A stretch of 64,000 bases of DNA from Garcia nutans (lineage: Eukaryota > Streptophyta > Magnoliopsida > Malpighiales > Euphorbiaceae): NCBI GenBank assembly GCA_947685225.1, contig CANTUV010000009.1:2356001-2420000 (forward strand), written 5' to 3'. The translations under genes were made by a program, and so were the position numbers. Shown piece by piece: positions 34,804 through 45,404 of the stretch; position 1 is the first letter of the stretch, and every line of letters starts with the position of its first letter. The notes under the pieces were generated by a model, which did no database searches, was not told where the DNA came from, and saw nothing but the letters and a program-made list of their open reading frames with translations.

Positions 34804-36456
34804 TCAGTGGGAAGCATGATTGGGACGGCTATCTCCTAACCGTTCCAACAAAGTCTGTATCAACTCATTGTTGCGCTGCAATAGTTCAGTGTTATGCTGT
34901 AAAATAGCTTGCATTGCTGTTAGTTGCTGCTCTAGTAGCTGTATTCTAGCTGTTTGGTCATGCGTGGCAGCTGTAACAGGTGTAGAAGATGTTGGGGCAG
35001 CATTGGCAGCAGTAGCAACACGGGGATTCCTTGTTGTTGGCCCAGCTAACTGACCTGCAGGCATCAAAGAGACAACACCACCTTCCTCGTGGCGTAATAA
35101 GCGCATACAATCTAAACAAGCCAAGTCTAGAGGCTCTGTACCACATGCAAGGTGCAAGTCATTATCTAATGCAATGAGGTTCTCATGCAATGCTATTTTT
35201 GTGACAACAAATCCTAATGACATCTACCTCTTACCGCTTATGTTCTTTTTAAACTGGGTGGCCAACCAAAATCCTAGATTTACCCTCTTTTTCGCTACCA
35301 TACACCATAAAATGAACAATTCAGACTTTGAAAGCACTGTGGAGTCATTGTTACAACCAAAAATGGAATAAGCAATGAACCTATGAATGTACCTAAGAGC
35401 ACCACTCTGAAGAAGATAGGCTTTAGAATGCCCAGGGTTAAAAACCTCATGTTCAAGTGCAGTGAGTGCTCTAAATGCATTGATTTGGTCAAATTCATCT
35501 ACATGATAATCACAATATGCATTTATGTAGTCATTGCTCAATATGCTATCATGTGTAACAAGGCCCAAAGCTAAATTCAAATCATTAATAGAGTAATGAT
35601 GCATGCGTCCCATCAACCTAAAATGAATGGTGCCCGGAGTAGATATGCTGAAATTTTTCTTTTTATAATCAAACTTGAATGTAGCATAAAACTCCCTAGT
35701 TAGTTCAGTGAAAGAAGGTAAGTCTAATGCAAAATATGCTTGCCAACCTATATTTGCAACCAATTCCTCAAATTCAGCATATAAATTCAGTTTTTCTAAA
35801 GTTGCAACATGTATAGATTTAGCAGGCATTATGAAGCGACTTTGGTAAAAGTCATACCTTTTCCTGTGTTCACGTTTTCTGAAGTGCAGATGGCCGTGAA
35901 GTGCCTCTGTAGCAGGCGGATAGGTACTTTTACCGTTGCAAATTCTAGCCCTTCTTCTCTTTTTAGGGGCTGGTTCTGCCACCTCTTGTTCCTCCTCAGG
36001 AATGTCTTCAAAAATCCTCTCTGGTAGGCTATTTTGAGGGCTGTGAGGTGGCTGCTCAGGATCGGAATGCACGAGAGCTGGTTCTTCTTCATTGTCTTCA
36101 TCGAAAATCCCTTCTGGAAGGCTGTTTTGTGGAGTTGCAGGCTGGTATGTTTCGTTGGAGTTCATTGGAGCTGCTACATGGCAGGAGGTTGAAACTTCCT
36201 CCGGTTCTTGTATAGCGTGGGATGGGCTGTCTCGTTGCAGTCGACGAGCTAATGAAATATTGTGGTGTTGCAGAATGTCGATCATTTCCTCAATGATCTG
36301 GTATGGTAGACGTCCTATGGGTGGAGATCCTGGTGAGGAGGGTGCAACAGGTTCAGGTTGTGGGAGTAAAAGAATGGGTTATGGTTCAGGCTGTGTCAGT
36401 GGAGCCGACGCAGAAGCAGTGGGCTACTTGCGCTTTTTAAATTTGGTTCGAGCCAT
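34804..36456 (-). pseudogene. Athila A ORF2 (env-position ORF), three in-frame stops
   Basis: It starts at the ATG 36456-36454 (MARTKFKKRK), 17 bases after a good splice acceptor TTTTTCTTGCAG, and would be about 550 residues. Stops: TAG 36426-36424, TAA 36381-36379 and TAG 35226-35224; otherwise one frame. Visible: an acidic region with a repeated PQNSLPE-IF unit, a nuclear-signal-like PKKRRRAR (35967-35944), then the region shared with element C (SFTELTREFYATF, IHFRLMGRMHHYSINDLNLALGL) and a C-terminal coiled coil (ARIQLLEQQLTAMQAILQHN). No signal peptide or membrane segment is seen, so 'env-like' describes position, not function. I recall this shared region as a putative plant transposon protein family. 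Confidence 0.8.
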
Positions 36457-37459
36457 TTTTCAGAATGCCTGCAAGAAAAACAAGCGTTAAACGCAAATCG
36501 AAATGAGCACACAAACAAGCAATTTACCAAACAAGTTATTTATATTTTATTTATTTATTATTATTTTTTTTTAAAACTTAGCCAAATTATTTTTATTGAC
36601 ACTCAATTCTTAAAGATTAAAGCAACCAGCAATTCCCATTCCAAGCAATTATGACCAATCAAAATCTGAACTTGCAGTTGTAACTAAAGCACTCAATTTG
36701 TCAAGTCAAAAACTAATTCCAGAAATTTATAAAGGCAATTTCTCAATTCAGTTTTCCAAATTTTTTATTTATTTTATTGACACAATTCAATTCCAGAATC
36801 ACATAGATGAAAAACACACCTCACATAAACATCAGCATTCAACATCCTTTGAAAATTCAAATCATACCCACTAACACCTCTTAAAGTATACCAAAAACAC
36901 ACAAAACACCCAATCAACTTCCAAATTTAAAACACCCAAATCATTCAATGCGTAAGTTCATTACAAATATCAGGTTCATGGGGTAAAAATTCAAAGAGAG
37001 GATTATTCTGAAAATAGTATTAGTGCAATTACAGCAACGCAATTAGAAACCAACAGTGGCAAAGCAGAATTTCCGTATGTGTAGCCATCATTCTCAAATT
37101 AAAACTCAAAACAACACCCAATATGCAAAAACAGAATCAGTATCGTGACAATATGGAGCACAAAATTTCTGCAGAGACAAATAACTGATTTCCTAAATTA
37201 AATTTATTTCCAAGGAGTAAAGTAGAGTGTAGAACCTCCCCCTACACGATTAATTGAAGCCCAAACTGAAATCAAGCACAACTAACAGTACAAGCATAAT
37301 GCTAACAACAAAATTAGAAAAGGAGATTAAAGGAATTGAAGACTGACCTGGTTCAAGGAATTAGAAAGTAACCTCTATGAATTTAATTCAAACCTTAAAT
37401 TAAAAAGAGAAATGGAGATGAGATGGTGGAAGGGAGGCCTAAGAAGAAGAGGGAATGGG

Positions 37460-37820
37460 TTACGATTTCTGGGTTTGAGATTTCTGGTTTGAGGTTCTCT
37501 GGTCTGCATTTTCTGGTGGTTTGCGAAGCTGCTGGATTTCTGGGTTGCTTCGATTTTGGGTGCGTTTTTCTGGTGCGATTTTCTGGGTCTGCGTTTTTCT
37601 GGGTTGCATTTTTCTGGGTTGCGTTTTTCTGGGTTTGAGGTTCTCTGGTCTGCGTTTTTTGGTGGTGGTTTGCGAAGCTGCTGGATTTCTGGGTTTGCGT
37701 TTTTCTGGGTTGCGTTTTTCTGGGTGGTTTGCGAATCTGGTTGCAATTTCTGGGTGCATTTTTCTGGTGCGATTTTCTGGGTTTGTTGCGATTGCTGGGT
37801 GCATTTTCTGGTGGATTTCG
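37460..37820 (-). repeat. Imperfect short-unit tandem array in Athila A
   Basis: Sense strand: repeated AACCCAGAAAAACGC-like units of about 15-18 bases with variants. The array reads as NPEKRNPEKR-type peptides in more than one frame, which is a by-product of the repeat. It is in the same place, pol-ORF2 spacer, as the unrelated array of element C. Confidence 0.7.
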
Positions 37821-38552
37821 AAATTGAGAGGGAAAGAGAGAGATGCTGAGTTGGGATTTCTGGTGGAGATCAAAATCGAGGGGCTGTTTTGTGGGGAAGA
37901 GATGATGGTGGCTGGTTGTGGCGATTTCTCTTCGTGAATTGAGAGAGAAGAGGAAAAAAAAACAATTTTCTTTTACTCTATCTGTGAAGAAAAGAAAAAA
38001 AAATATTAAAATTATATTAGAGCAAAAGAAACGTCATGGTAAAAAAATAATAATAAAATAACAACACAGTAGACCCGCCTAAAAACACTAGGTAAATATA
38101 TTTGAAACAGCTTCTCTGACAAAAAAAAAATAAATAAATAAACATAAATATAGTAACTGTCAAACCAATAGAGACCATATTTAAACCTTCTCTGCACTTA
38201 AAATACCCAGAATGGTACCAGGAAGAAGACGACACTGTTCATGGCAAATTTTTTTTTTTTTAAAAAAAGTAAAATAAATTAACAAAATAAAGCAAAAGTT
38301 TAAAGGCACACCACACGGTGAATACTTTAAAAACAAAAGTGTTACTGCTGCAAATAGAAATAAATTATTAAAGACTAAGCTTTTAACCTCTATCCTTACT
38401 CAAATGCTTAGACTTCCAGAACTGTATAAGCAAGAAGATGACACTGTTCATCAAGATTATTTATTTATTTATTATTATTTTATATATATATATATTTCAT
38501 AAAATAAAATAACATAAACAAATATAACAAAAATTCAAACTTAGCAAGCATG

Positions 38553-38592
38553 TGCTGGGTTGCCTCCCAGTAGCGCCCATGGTTTAACGTCT
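38553..38592 (-). promoter_or_regulatory. Conserved hairpin just after the pol stop (Athila A)
   Basis: Minus strand: GACGTTAAA, 13 bases, then CTGGG-AGGCAA-CCCAG. It begins about 23 bases after the pol stop. Element C has GACGTTAAA and GGTGGG-AGGCAA-CCCACC at the same place; the loop is identical and the fifth pair changes from C-G to G-C. Confidence 0.6.
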
Positions 38593-38614
38593 CTGGCTAG
38601 ACGTTCCTAAGCTC

Positions 38615-41600
38615 TCAGTTGGACTTCCTTGGTTCCTCAAGTGTCAAACTCTCTGTTTGAGGAACCTCCAAACCTTCATAAAACGGTTTCAAACGATGCC
38701 CATTAACTTTGAAAATTTTATTAGTTTCAAGGCTTTGAATCTCCACTGCACCATGAGCAAACACATTAATAACAACAAATGGTCCAATCCATCTGGACCT
38801 TAATTTACCAGGAAATAACTTCAATTTAGAATGAAAAAGTAGAACTTTTTGTCCAATTACAAAATTTTTCCTAGATATCATGCGATCATGGAAAGCCTTA
38901 GTCTTCTCTTTGTAAATTTTGGAACTTTCATAGGCCTCATTGCGAATTTCTTCAAGCTCCTGTAACTGCAATTTCCTTTGCTCTCCCGCTGTCTCCAGCT
39001 CCATATTACAGCGTTTAATAGCCCAAAAAGCTTGGTGCTCCACTTCTACCGGCAAATGACATGGTTTGCCGTAGACCAACCGATATGGAGACATGCCAAT
39101 GGGGGTCTTGTAAGCTGTCCTATAAGCCCATAAAGCATCTTCCAGCTTACTACTCCAATCTTTCCTATTGGGGTTCACTGTCTTTTCGAGGATGGACTTC
39201 ACTTCTCTATTTAAAATTTCAGCTTGTCCACTCGTCTGCGGATGATAGGCTGTGGAGATACGATGTGTAACACCATATTTTCTGAAAAGATTCTCCATAA
39301 CCTTGTTGCAAAAATGAGTTCCTCGATCACTTATAATCGCTCTTGGAATCCCAAATCTAGTAAAAATATGAGTCTTCACAAAATTCACCACCGTCTTAGC
39401 ATCATCAGTTCGGGTTGCCTTAGCTTCAACCCATTTGGAAACATAGTCAACTGCCAATAAAATGTAGTTATTTCCAGATGACGATGGGAATGGTCCCATG
39501 AAGTCTATACCCCATACATCGAATATTTCACACACTAAAATAGAGGTTAGGGGCATTTGATCTCGGCGACTCAAATTACCAGTCTTTTGACAATTCTCAC
39601 AAGATTTGCAATGAACATATGAATCTCTAAACATGGTGGGCCAGTATAGTCCACTCTCCAAGATCTTGCGAACTGTTCTTTGAGGACCAAAGTGACCCCC
39701 ACATGCCGATGAATGGCAGAATCTTAAAATGGGCTGTACTTCCACATCCATAACACATCTTCTTATAACCTGGTCAGAGCAAAACTTCCACAAATAAGGG
39801 TCATCCCAAACATAATACTTAGCATCCCTCTTGATCTTCTCCTTCTCAGCTCTTTTCAAATCTCCCGATAAAGTCCCAGCAACTAGATAGTTGACTATAT
39901 CAGCATACCATGGAACGACTTTTTGGAAACTAAAAAGCCTCTCATCTGGGAAATCATCATCTAATTGCGTTGGCTTTTCATTCAAAACCAACCGACTAAG
40001 GTGATCAGCTACAAGATTCTCGGACCCCTTTTTATCTCTAATCTCCATGTTGAACTCTTGAAGCAAAAGGATCCAACGAATCAGCCTTGGCTTTGACTCC
40101 TTCTTCTTAATTAAATATCTCAAGGCTGCATGGTCAGAAAACACTATCACCTTAGTTCCCAATAAATATGACCTGAACTTCTCCAATGCAAATACAATGG
40201 CTAAAAGCTCTTTCTCCGTGGTAGAGTAATTGCATTGGGCATTGTCCAAGGTCCTTGATGCATAGTATATAACATGGGGGTTCTTCTCAATCCGCTGCCC
40301 GAGAACAGCTCCCACCGCATAGTTACTCGCATCACACATGATCTCAAAAGGATAATTCCAATTCGGTGGCTGGACTATTGGTGCAGAGATCAGCTTCTCT
40401 TTCAGCATATCAAATGCTTCTCTACACTCCTCTGTGAACTCGAATGGTACATCCTTTTGCAAAAGCTTGCAAAGTGGTTGAGCTATCTTTGAAAAATCCT
40501 TAATAAAGCGCCTGTAAAAACCTGCATGGCCAAGAAAAGAACGAATCTCCCGCACACTTGTGGGGTAAGGTAAGGATTTAATCACATCAATTTTAGCTTT
40601 ATCAACCTCAATGCCCTTAGATGAAACAATGTGTCCTAGAATCAAACCTTGATCCACCATAAAATGGCATTTTTCATAATTTAGCACCAGGTTTGACTCT
40701 ATACACCTCTTTAAAACTTTCTCAAGATTAGATAGGCATTCATCAAAGCTATTACCGTAAACGGTAAAGTCATCCATAAATACCTCTATTATTTCCTCTA
40801 CAAAGTCTGAGAATATACTTACCATACACCTTTGGAACGTGGCTGGTGCGTTGCAAAGGCCGAACGACATCCGTCGATAGGCGAATGTTCCAAAAGGGCA
40901 AGTGAAAGTCGTCTTTTCCTGGTCCTCAGGTGCCACCGGTATTTGAAAGAAACCTGAAAAACCATCAAGACAACAATAATGACTACGGCCAGCCAATCTT
41001 TCCAACATTTGGTCAATAAAAGGAAGTGGGAAGTGGTCTTTTCTCATGGTTGCATTCAACTTCCTATAATCTATACACACTCTCCACCCATTTTGGACTC
41101 TTGTAGGCACTAACTCTCCTTCCGCATTCTCCACCACAGTAATTCCGGTCTTCTTTGGCACTACTTGCACCGGGCTCACCCACTTACTATCCGAAATTGG
41201 ATAGATCATGCCGGCATCTAACAACTTCAGTATCTCTTTCTTCACCACCTCCATCATAGGTGGATTCAAACGTCTTTGAGCCTCTCTTTTGGGCTTGCTG
41301 CCTTCTTCCAAAAGAATCCTATGCATGCAAGTCGATGGACTCAATCCTTTAATATTAGCTATTGTCCACCCTATTGCCTCTTTAAACTCTTTAAGAACTC
41401 GAATCAAGCCTTCCTCTTCCATCTTGCTGAGTTTGTTGGAGATAATTACAGGTAATGTATCTCCATCTCCCAAAAACACGTACTTTAAATGGCCGGGCAG
41501 CGGCTTTAATTCTAACTTTGGGGGCTGCAAAACAGATGGTAAGATTTTCTCATGGTGAGAAGGCAACATGGCACGGCTGTGGCCGTTCTTCAGGGGCTGA

Positions 41601-42769
41601 TTTGCCTCCAATTCTCCTACAATTTCCTGCACTTTTTCATCAAGTAAGAAAACTTCCTCAAGCTTTTTAATGCTGTCCATATTAATATCCCTGCAAAGCA
41701 CCAAATCAAGCTCATCAATAGCATCTAATTCAAAAACTTCTTGTGCTAAGGGATCAATTACATCAATACAGCTTATATTAGACACATCACATGGGTACTT
41801 CATAGCCTCATAAACATTAAATTGGACTGTCTCACCATCAAACTCCATAGATAATGTTCCTTCATAAGCATCTATTTTTGTTCTTGCAGTGCGAAGGAAA
41901 GGTCTCACAAGCAACAAATCAGCTGTATTCGAGGATTTATCGTCCTCCATATTAAGCACATAAAAATCAGCTGGAAAAATTAAATCACCTACCTGGACCA
42001 AGACATCCTCTAGCAAACCCACGGGGTAGACAATAGACCTGTCCGCCAATTGAATAACAATGCGTGTTTCTTTCAAGGGGCTACCCTTGAAAGATGAGTA
42101 AATAGATAAAGGCATGACATTTATAGAAGCTCCTAAGTCACACATAGCTCTCTTAATTCCTACATTGCCTATCTTACAAGGAATAGCAAACATACCTCGA
42201 TACTTGCATTTTTTGGGAAGCTCCTTTCTTTGAATCATGGCGGAACAAACTTCACCCATCTCCACCTTCTCTACACTATCTAGCTTCCTCTTGTTGGTAC
42301 AAAGTTCTTTGAGAAACTTTGCATACCGGGGTATTTGCTTTATGGCATCAAGCAATGGAATATTCACCTCCACCTTGCGGAAAGTCTCCAAAATATCCTT
42401 CTCCTCACTTTCTCTACTTGTCTTAGCCAATCTCTCAGGGAAAGTAGGCTGGATAGTATAAGTTCGGGGCTGTTCAACTTCAGATTGCTTGGAGGCCTCA
42501 TTTTGCTCAATTTCCACCTCTTTTTCAGCCTCTTTCTTGGACCCACTGCTGCCTTTCTTTAGGGCTGGTGTATTTAGCTCTTTACCGCTTCTCAAAGTGA
42601 TTGCACTTAGATTTTCTTTTGGATTTACAACTGTTTGAGAGGGTAACTTTCCTTGATTCTCCAACCTGCTTACTGAAGAGGCAAGCTGGCTGACTTGGGT
42701 CTCCAAGTTTTGCAAGCTCCTCTTTGTTTCTTGTTGTAAGGCATTCATGTTGGTGGTAATCCCGCTCAA
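38615..42769 (-). CDS. pol: Athila A Pol (end of Gag, PR, RT, RNase H, integrase), open
   Basis: 1384 open codons; the true polyprotein starts in gag, so 42769 is not a real start. In order: end of gag; aspartic protease with CDLGASINVMP (Asp near residue 211; DLG in place of D-S/T-G, as usual in Athila); RT with RKDHFPLPFIDQMLERLAG, CCLDGFSGFFQIP and FMDD (near 664-667); RNase H (MCDASNYAVGAVLG, Glu in TTEKELLA, ALRYL); integrase HHCC (HSSACGGH...C-NCQ) and DD35E core (VWGIDFMGPFP, IISDRGTHF, QAEILNRE); and a C-terminal GPFVV...NGHRLKPFYEG. It would act in the cytoplasmic particle to make cDNA and in the nucleus to insert it. All catalytic residues I can check are present. Confidence 0.92.
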   Translation of the reverse strand: MSGITTNMNALQQETKRSLQNLETQVSQLASSVSRLENQGKLPSQTVVNPKENLSAITLRSGKELNTPALKKGSSGSKKEAEKEVEIEQNEASKQSEVEQPRTYTIQPTFPERLAKTSRESEEKDILETFRKVEVNIPLLDAIKQIPRYAKFLKELCTNKRKLDSVEKVEMGEVCSAMIQRKELPKKCKYRGMFAIPCKIGNVGIKRAMCDLGASINVMPLSIYSSFKGSPLKETRIVIQLADRSIVYPVGLLEDVLVQVGDLIFPADFYVLNMEDDKSSNTADLLLVRPFLRTARTKIDAYEGTLSMEFDGETVQFNVYEAMKYPCDVSNISCIDVIDPLAQEVFELDAIDELDLVLCRDINMDSIKKLEEVFLLDEKVQEIVGELEANQPLKNGHSRAMLPSHHEKILPSVLQPPKLELKPLPGHLKYVFLGDGDTLPVIISNKLSKMEEEGLIRVLKEFKEAIGWTIANIKGLSPSTCMHRILLEEGSKPKREAQRRLNPPMMEVVKKEILKLLDAGMIYPISDSKWVSPVQVVPKKTGITVVENAEGELVPTRVQNGWRVCIDYRKLNATMRKDHFPLPFIDQMLERLAGRSHYCCLDGFSGFFQIPVAPEDQEKTTFTCPFGTFAYRRMSFGLCNAPATFQRCMVSIFSDFVEEIIEVFMDDFTVYGNSFDECLSNLEKVLKRCIESNLVLNYEKCHFMVDQGLILGHIVSSKGIEVDKAKIDVIKSLPYPTSVREIRSFLGHAGFYRRFIKDFSKIAQPLCKLLQKDVPFEFTEECREAFDMLKEKLISAPIVQPPNWNYPFEIMCDASNYAVGAVLGQRIEKNPHVIYYASRTLDNAQCNYSTTEKELLAIVFALEKFRSYLLGTKVIVFSDHAALRYLIKKKESKPRLIRWILLLQEFNMEIRDKKGSENLVADHLSRLVLNEKPTQLDDDFPDERLFSFQKVVPWYADIVNYLVAGTLSGDLKRAEKEKIKRDAKYYVWDDPYLWKFCSDQVIRRCVMDVEVQPILRFCHSSACGGHFGPQRTVRKILESGLYWPTMFRDSYVHCKSCENCQKTGNLSRRDQMPLTSILVCEIFDVWGIDFMGPFPSSSGNNYILLAVDYVSKWVEAKATRTDDAKTVVNFVKTHIFTRFGIPRAIISDRGTHFCNKVMENLFRKYGVTHRISTAYHPQTSGQAEILNREVKSILEKTVNPNRKDWSSKLEDALWAYRTAYKTPIGMSPYRLVYGKPCHLPVEVEHQAFWAIKRCNMELETAGEQRKLQLQELEEIRNEAYESSKIYKEKTKAFHDRMISRKNFVIGQKVLLFHSKLKLFPGKLRSRWIGPFVVINVFAHGAVEIQSLETNKIFKVNGHRLKPFYEGLEVPQTESLTLEEPRKSN

Positions 42770-44036
42770 TTCCCTCCTAGTTTCTTACTGAAATGTGGCC
42801 GTACTAGTGGCAAGAGATTTAACAATGTCTTCCAAAGACATACTAGAGTTGGAAGCTTGTTGAGGAGGCGGTCTAGCTTGCTGAAAATTCTGCCTATTCC
42901 CATAGCCATAATTCTGCTGATTTCTCCATCCTTCATTAGATGAATTAGGAAAAGGCCTTCAGGGCTGCCCGAAAAATCCACCCATTGCATTGACTTGTTC
43001 CTGATCATCTTGTATTTGATAACACAGGTCTGTCGGGTGGTCAGGCGAATTGCACAATCCACACACACTTGCACGAGCATTGAATCCTGTAGTAAAGGTT
43101 TTAAACATAGATGTTAGTTCATTAAGTCTATCATCTACAGAAGAATTACTTACCTGGTAGACTTTTCTTGAAGGCTCTTCAGTTTGCCCGAATTGCTGTG
43201 AATTTGCTGCCATAGTAGTTATGATCTCTCTAGCTTGGGCTGGAGTTTTATTCACGATTGCTCCCCCACTTGCAGCATCAACCATTTTCCTCTCCATATC
43301 TATCATTCCTTCATAAAAAGTACTGGATCAAAGACTGATCTAACATCCCATGTTGTGGGCAAGCTGCACATAACCTCTTGAATCTCTCCCAGTAATCATA
43401 AAGGCTCTCTCCAACTCGTTGCTTAATACCGCATATTTCCCTTCGAATAATGGCAGCCCTAGAAGCGGGGAAATACTTCTCCAAAAATACACGAGCCATT
43501 TCGGGCCATGTTGTTATAGAACCCGGTGGTAGGTTAAGCAACCATTCTTTAGCAGCGTCTTTAAGTGAAAACGGAAATGCTCTCAACTTAATTTGCTCTT
43601 CCGTCACCCCTTGAGGCTTCATACTAGAGCAAACTCCATGGAATTCTTTCAAAAAGTTGTGTGGGTTCTCGGTCTTCATTCCATGGAAGGTAGGTAGCTG
43701 ATGAATCAAACCTGATTTCAGCTCAAAAGGCACCTCCAAATTCGGATAAGTGATGCACATAGGCTGCTGCTCTACAGGGGCAGCCTGTAGCTCTCTAACT
43801 GTGCGGTTATCAGCCATCACTTCTTCTCTATCAGAATCTGTTGAGGAATCTTCTTGCACTAGACTTCCTTCTTCAATTTCTGTGGGATTATCAACCAAAT
43901 CAGCAGCTGCTCCTTCCAAACCAGATGTGGAAGTTGCTTCTGCCCACCTTCGTTCCTTAGTTTTCTTCTTTAATGCACGAGCTGTCTTTTCTATCTCTGG
44001 ATCAAATTCTATAGGCAAATTTTCAGACCTGGTCAT
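42770..44036 (-). pseudogene. gag: Athila A gag, frameshifted
   Basis: It starts at the ATG 44036 (MTRSENLPIEFDPEIEKTARAL, the usual Athila Gag start). The capsid-type part has LIHQLPTFHGMKTENPHNFLKEF, WLLNLPPGSITTWPEMARVFLEKYFP and ESLYDYWERFKRLCAACPQHG. A one-base gain in a T run near 43317 shifts the frame, and the rest reads in the pol frame: MIDMERKMVDAASGGAIVNKTP and zinc knuckle CGLCNSPDHPTDLC (CX2CX4HX4C). In-frame TGA (42961-42959) and TAA (about 42787) follow; both can be read as C-to-T changes of CGA and CAA. The element would need Gag from another copy. Confidence 0.88.
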
Positions 44037-44068
44037 CCAAAAAGACAACAAACAATAAAGTTAACTAG

Positions 44069-44086
44069 TCCCCGGCAACGGCGCCA
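44069..44086 (-). other. Primer-binding site, tRNA-Asp (Athila A)
   Basis: Minus strand TGGCGCCGTTGCCGGGGA, five bases inside the 5' LTR. It is a full match to the 3' end of plant tRNA-Asp(GUC) including CCA, as I know that tRNA. Confidence 0.9.
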
Positions 44087-44091
44087 AAATT

Positions 44092-45404
44092 TGATGGTTG
44101 CCGAATCCACCAAAAATAATATCCTGCTCTCCTACAAATAAAACTTGTAAATATGGTGAGAAGGGTCGAATCCCTAGAGACTAGCTTGTCAAGAATAAAC
44201 CAGAACTGAATTATAAAATTGCAAATAACTAAAAATTAATTGGGGATTTGAAACTGAATAAAATCAAAGTAAAGCAAGAAATTAATATTGAAACCTGAAA
44301 TCAAAGAGATGAATTCAGCCAAGGTATACCGCGGTTCGAAGCTTATTATGATTGATCATTGATTCAAATTATAATCCTCAATTCCAAATTACATATAAGT
44401 TATAGTTAGAAAGAACGTCAACCTAACCAATCCTACGGTATTATTAAGTTATTAAGATTCGATCTAATAATAACCCCTAATTAACTAGCAACCCTAAGTA
44501 CGACGAAGGATTTAACCGTTAACAGCCTTAAAAACAAGTAGGACCTTGAGCTAACTAACAGAAACTACGAGCTTCCATTTAAATCAGATTATAATCTTTC
44601 TTAATACAATCTAAAAAGTTTTACCCAATTAGATTTGTATCAATTACCACTTTTATCGACCTAATTAAACAATTACGTATCCAATTAAGTAGAATGGTTA
44701 TGAAGATTGCTATCAAACAATTAACGGGCCCTGTTAAATCATTCAATAGAATCAAACTAAGGGATGAATTTTCCCAATAAATCACAGAAAGATTATAAAT
44801 GCAAAGAGAAATCAAGGAATTCGATTAAAAACTGTTCAATCTCACAATCATAATCAAGCTCCTACCTTGGATTAAACCTTGACTGAAAAAGATGATTAGC
44901 CACGCATGGCTACTGAAGAAAACATCGTAATATCTGTAAAAAGAAACTGAAATTCGTAATAATCCCCAGGGTGGCCAAAAAGTGTCTTCTCAAAACCTAA
45001 TTTTTAACTTATATATTGCTAAAAGTGGGGCCCAACTAAATATATCACATAAAGACCCAAAACACAGTGTTTTTACATCTTCCCCCGCTCCAAAATAAGT
45101 ATAAAACGTGATTAAAACGTGTGGGTCAGCTGTACAATTAAATGCTGCCCGTCAACAGCTCCTTTGCACTTAGTCTTGCCCAAGAGTAAAGCCTGGCAGT
45201 CTTGATTTTCCACTCTGAAATTCCAGCAATTGTATCCTCGCTCCAAAACTCTTCCATTATGCTCCTATTTGCTTCCTTTTCACCAAATCCAACATTTCCT
45301 AGCATAAAAATAATAAACCAAATTAAAACTCTATTTTAAGTACAAATAATTACAATTTCAGCATAAAATTAGGAACAAGAACATGTTGAATTTGCATGTT
45401 ATCA
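44092..45404 (-). repeat. Athila A 5' LTR
   Basis: 1313 bases, the same length as the 3' LTR. Differences by eye include 31914/44415-type single-base changes; none is an indel. It ends at 45404 against the TTAAG target duplication. Confidence 0.95.

Larger units (their letters stand above)
36457..38614 (-). other. Athila A spacer between pol and ORF2
   Basis: It holds the post-pol hairpin (38553-38592), a pyrimidine-rich leader-like stretch (37810-37960 on the minus strand), a minisatellite (37460-37820) and, next to ORF2, a splice acceptor. A candidate donor GAACCAG/GTCAGT lies near 37349 on the minus strand. Confidence 0.55.
31591..45404 (-). mobile_element. Athila-lineage Ty3/gypsy retrotransposon 'A'
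   Basis: 13,814 bases with equal 1313-base LTRs and target duplication TTAAG (31586-31590 and 45405-45409). The primer site matches tRNA-Asp. Gag-Pol with the DLGAS-type protease, a long spacer and a second ORF before the 3' LTR are the Athila plan. I count about 11 LTR differences by eye (about 0.8%), i.e. a few hundred thousand years at usual plant rates (inference). Pol is open; gag and ORF2 carry stops. Confidence 0.95.

Noticed and set aside
36092..36490. Plus-strand open frame of 132 codons
   Set aside because: It is the reverse strand of ORF2 of Athila A, where the minus-strand reading matches ORF2 of element C.
37423..37937. Open frames on both strands with periodic FFWVAFFWV or NPEKRNPEKR peptides
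   Set aside because: Several frames are open at once because the DNA is a short-unit tandem repeat without stops; no conserved domain and no start context.
45350..45404. Last 18 codons of the open frame that begins at 45997
   Set aside because: They are LTR sequence of Athila A read through from the DUF241 gene, not part of the host protein.
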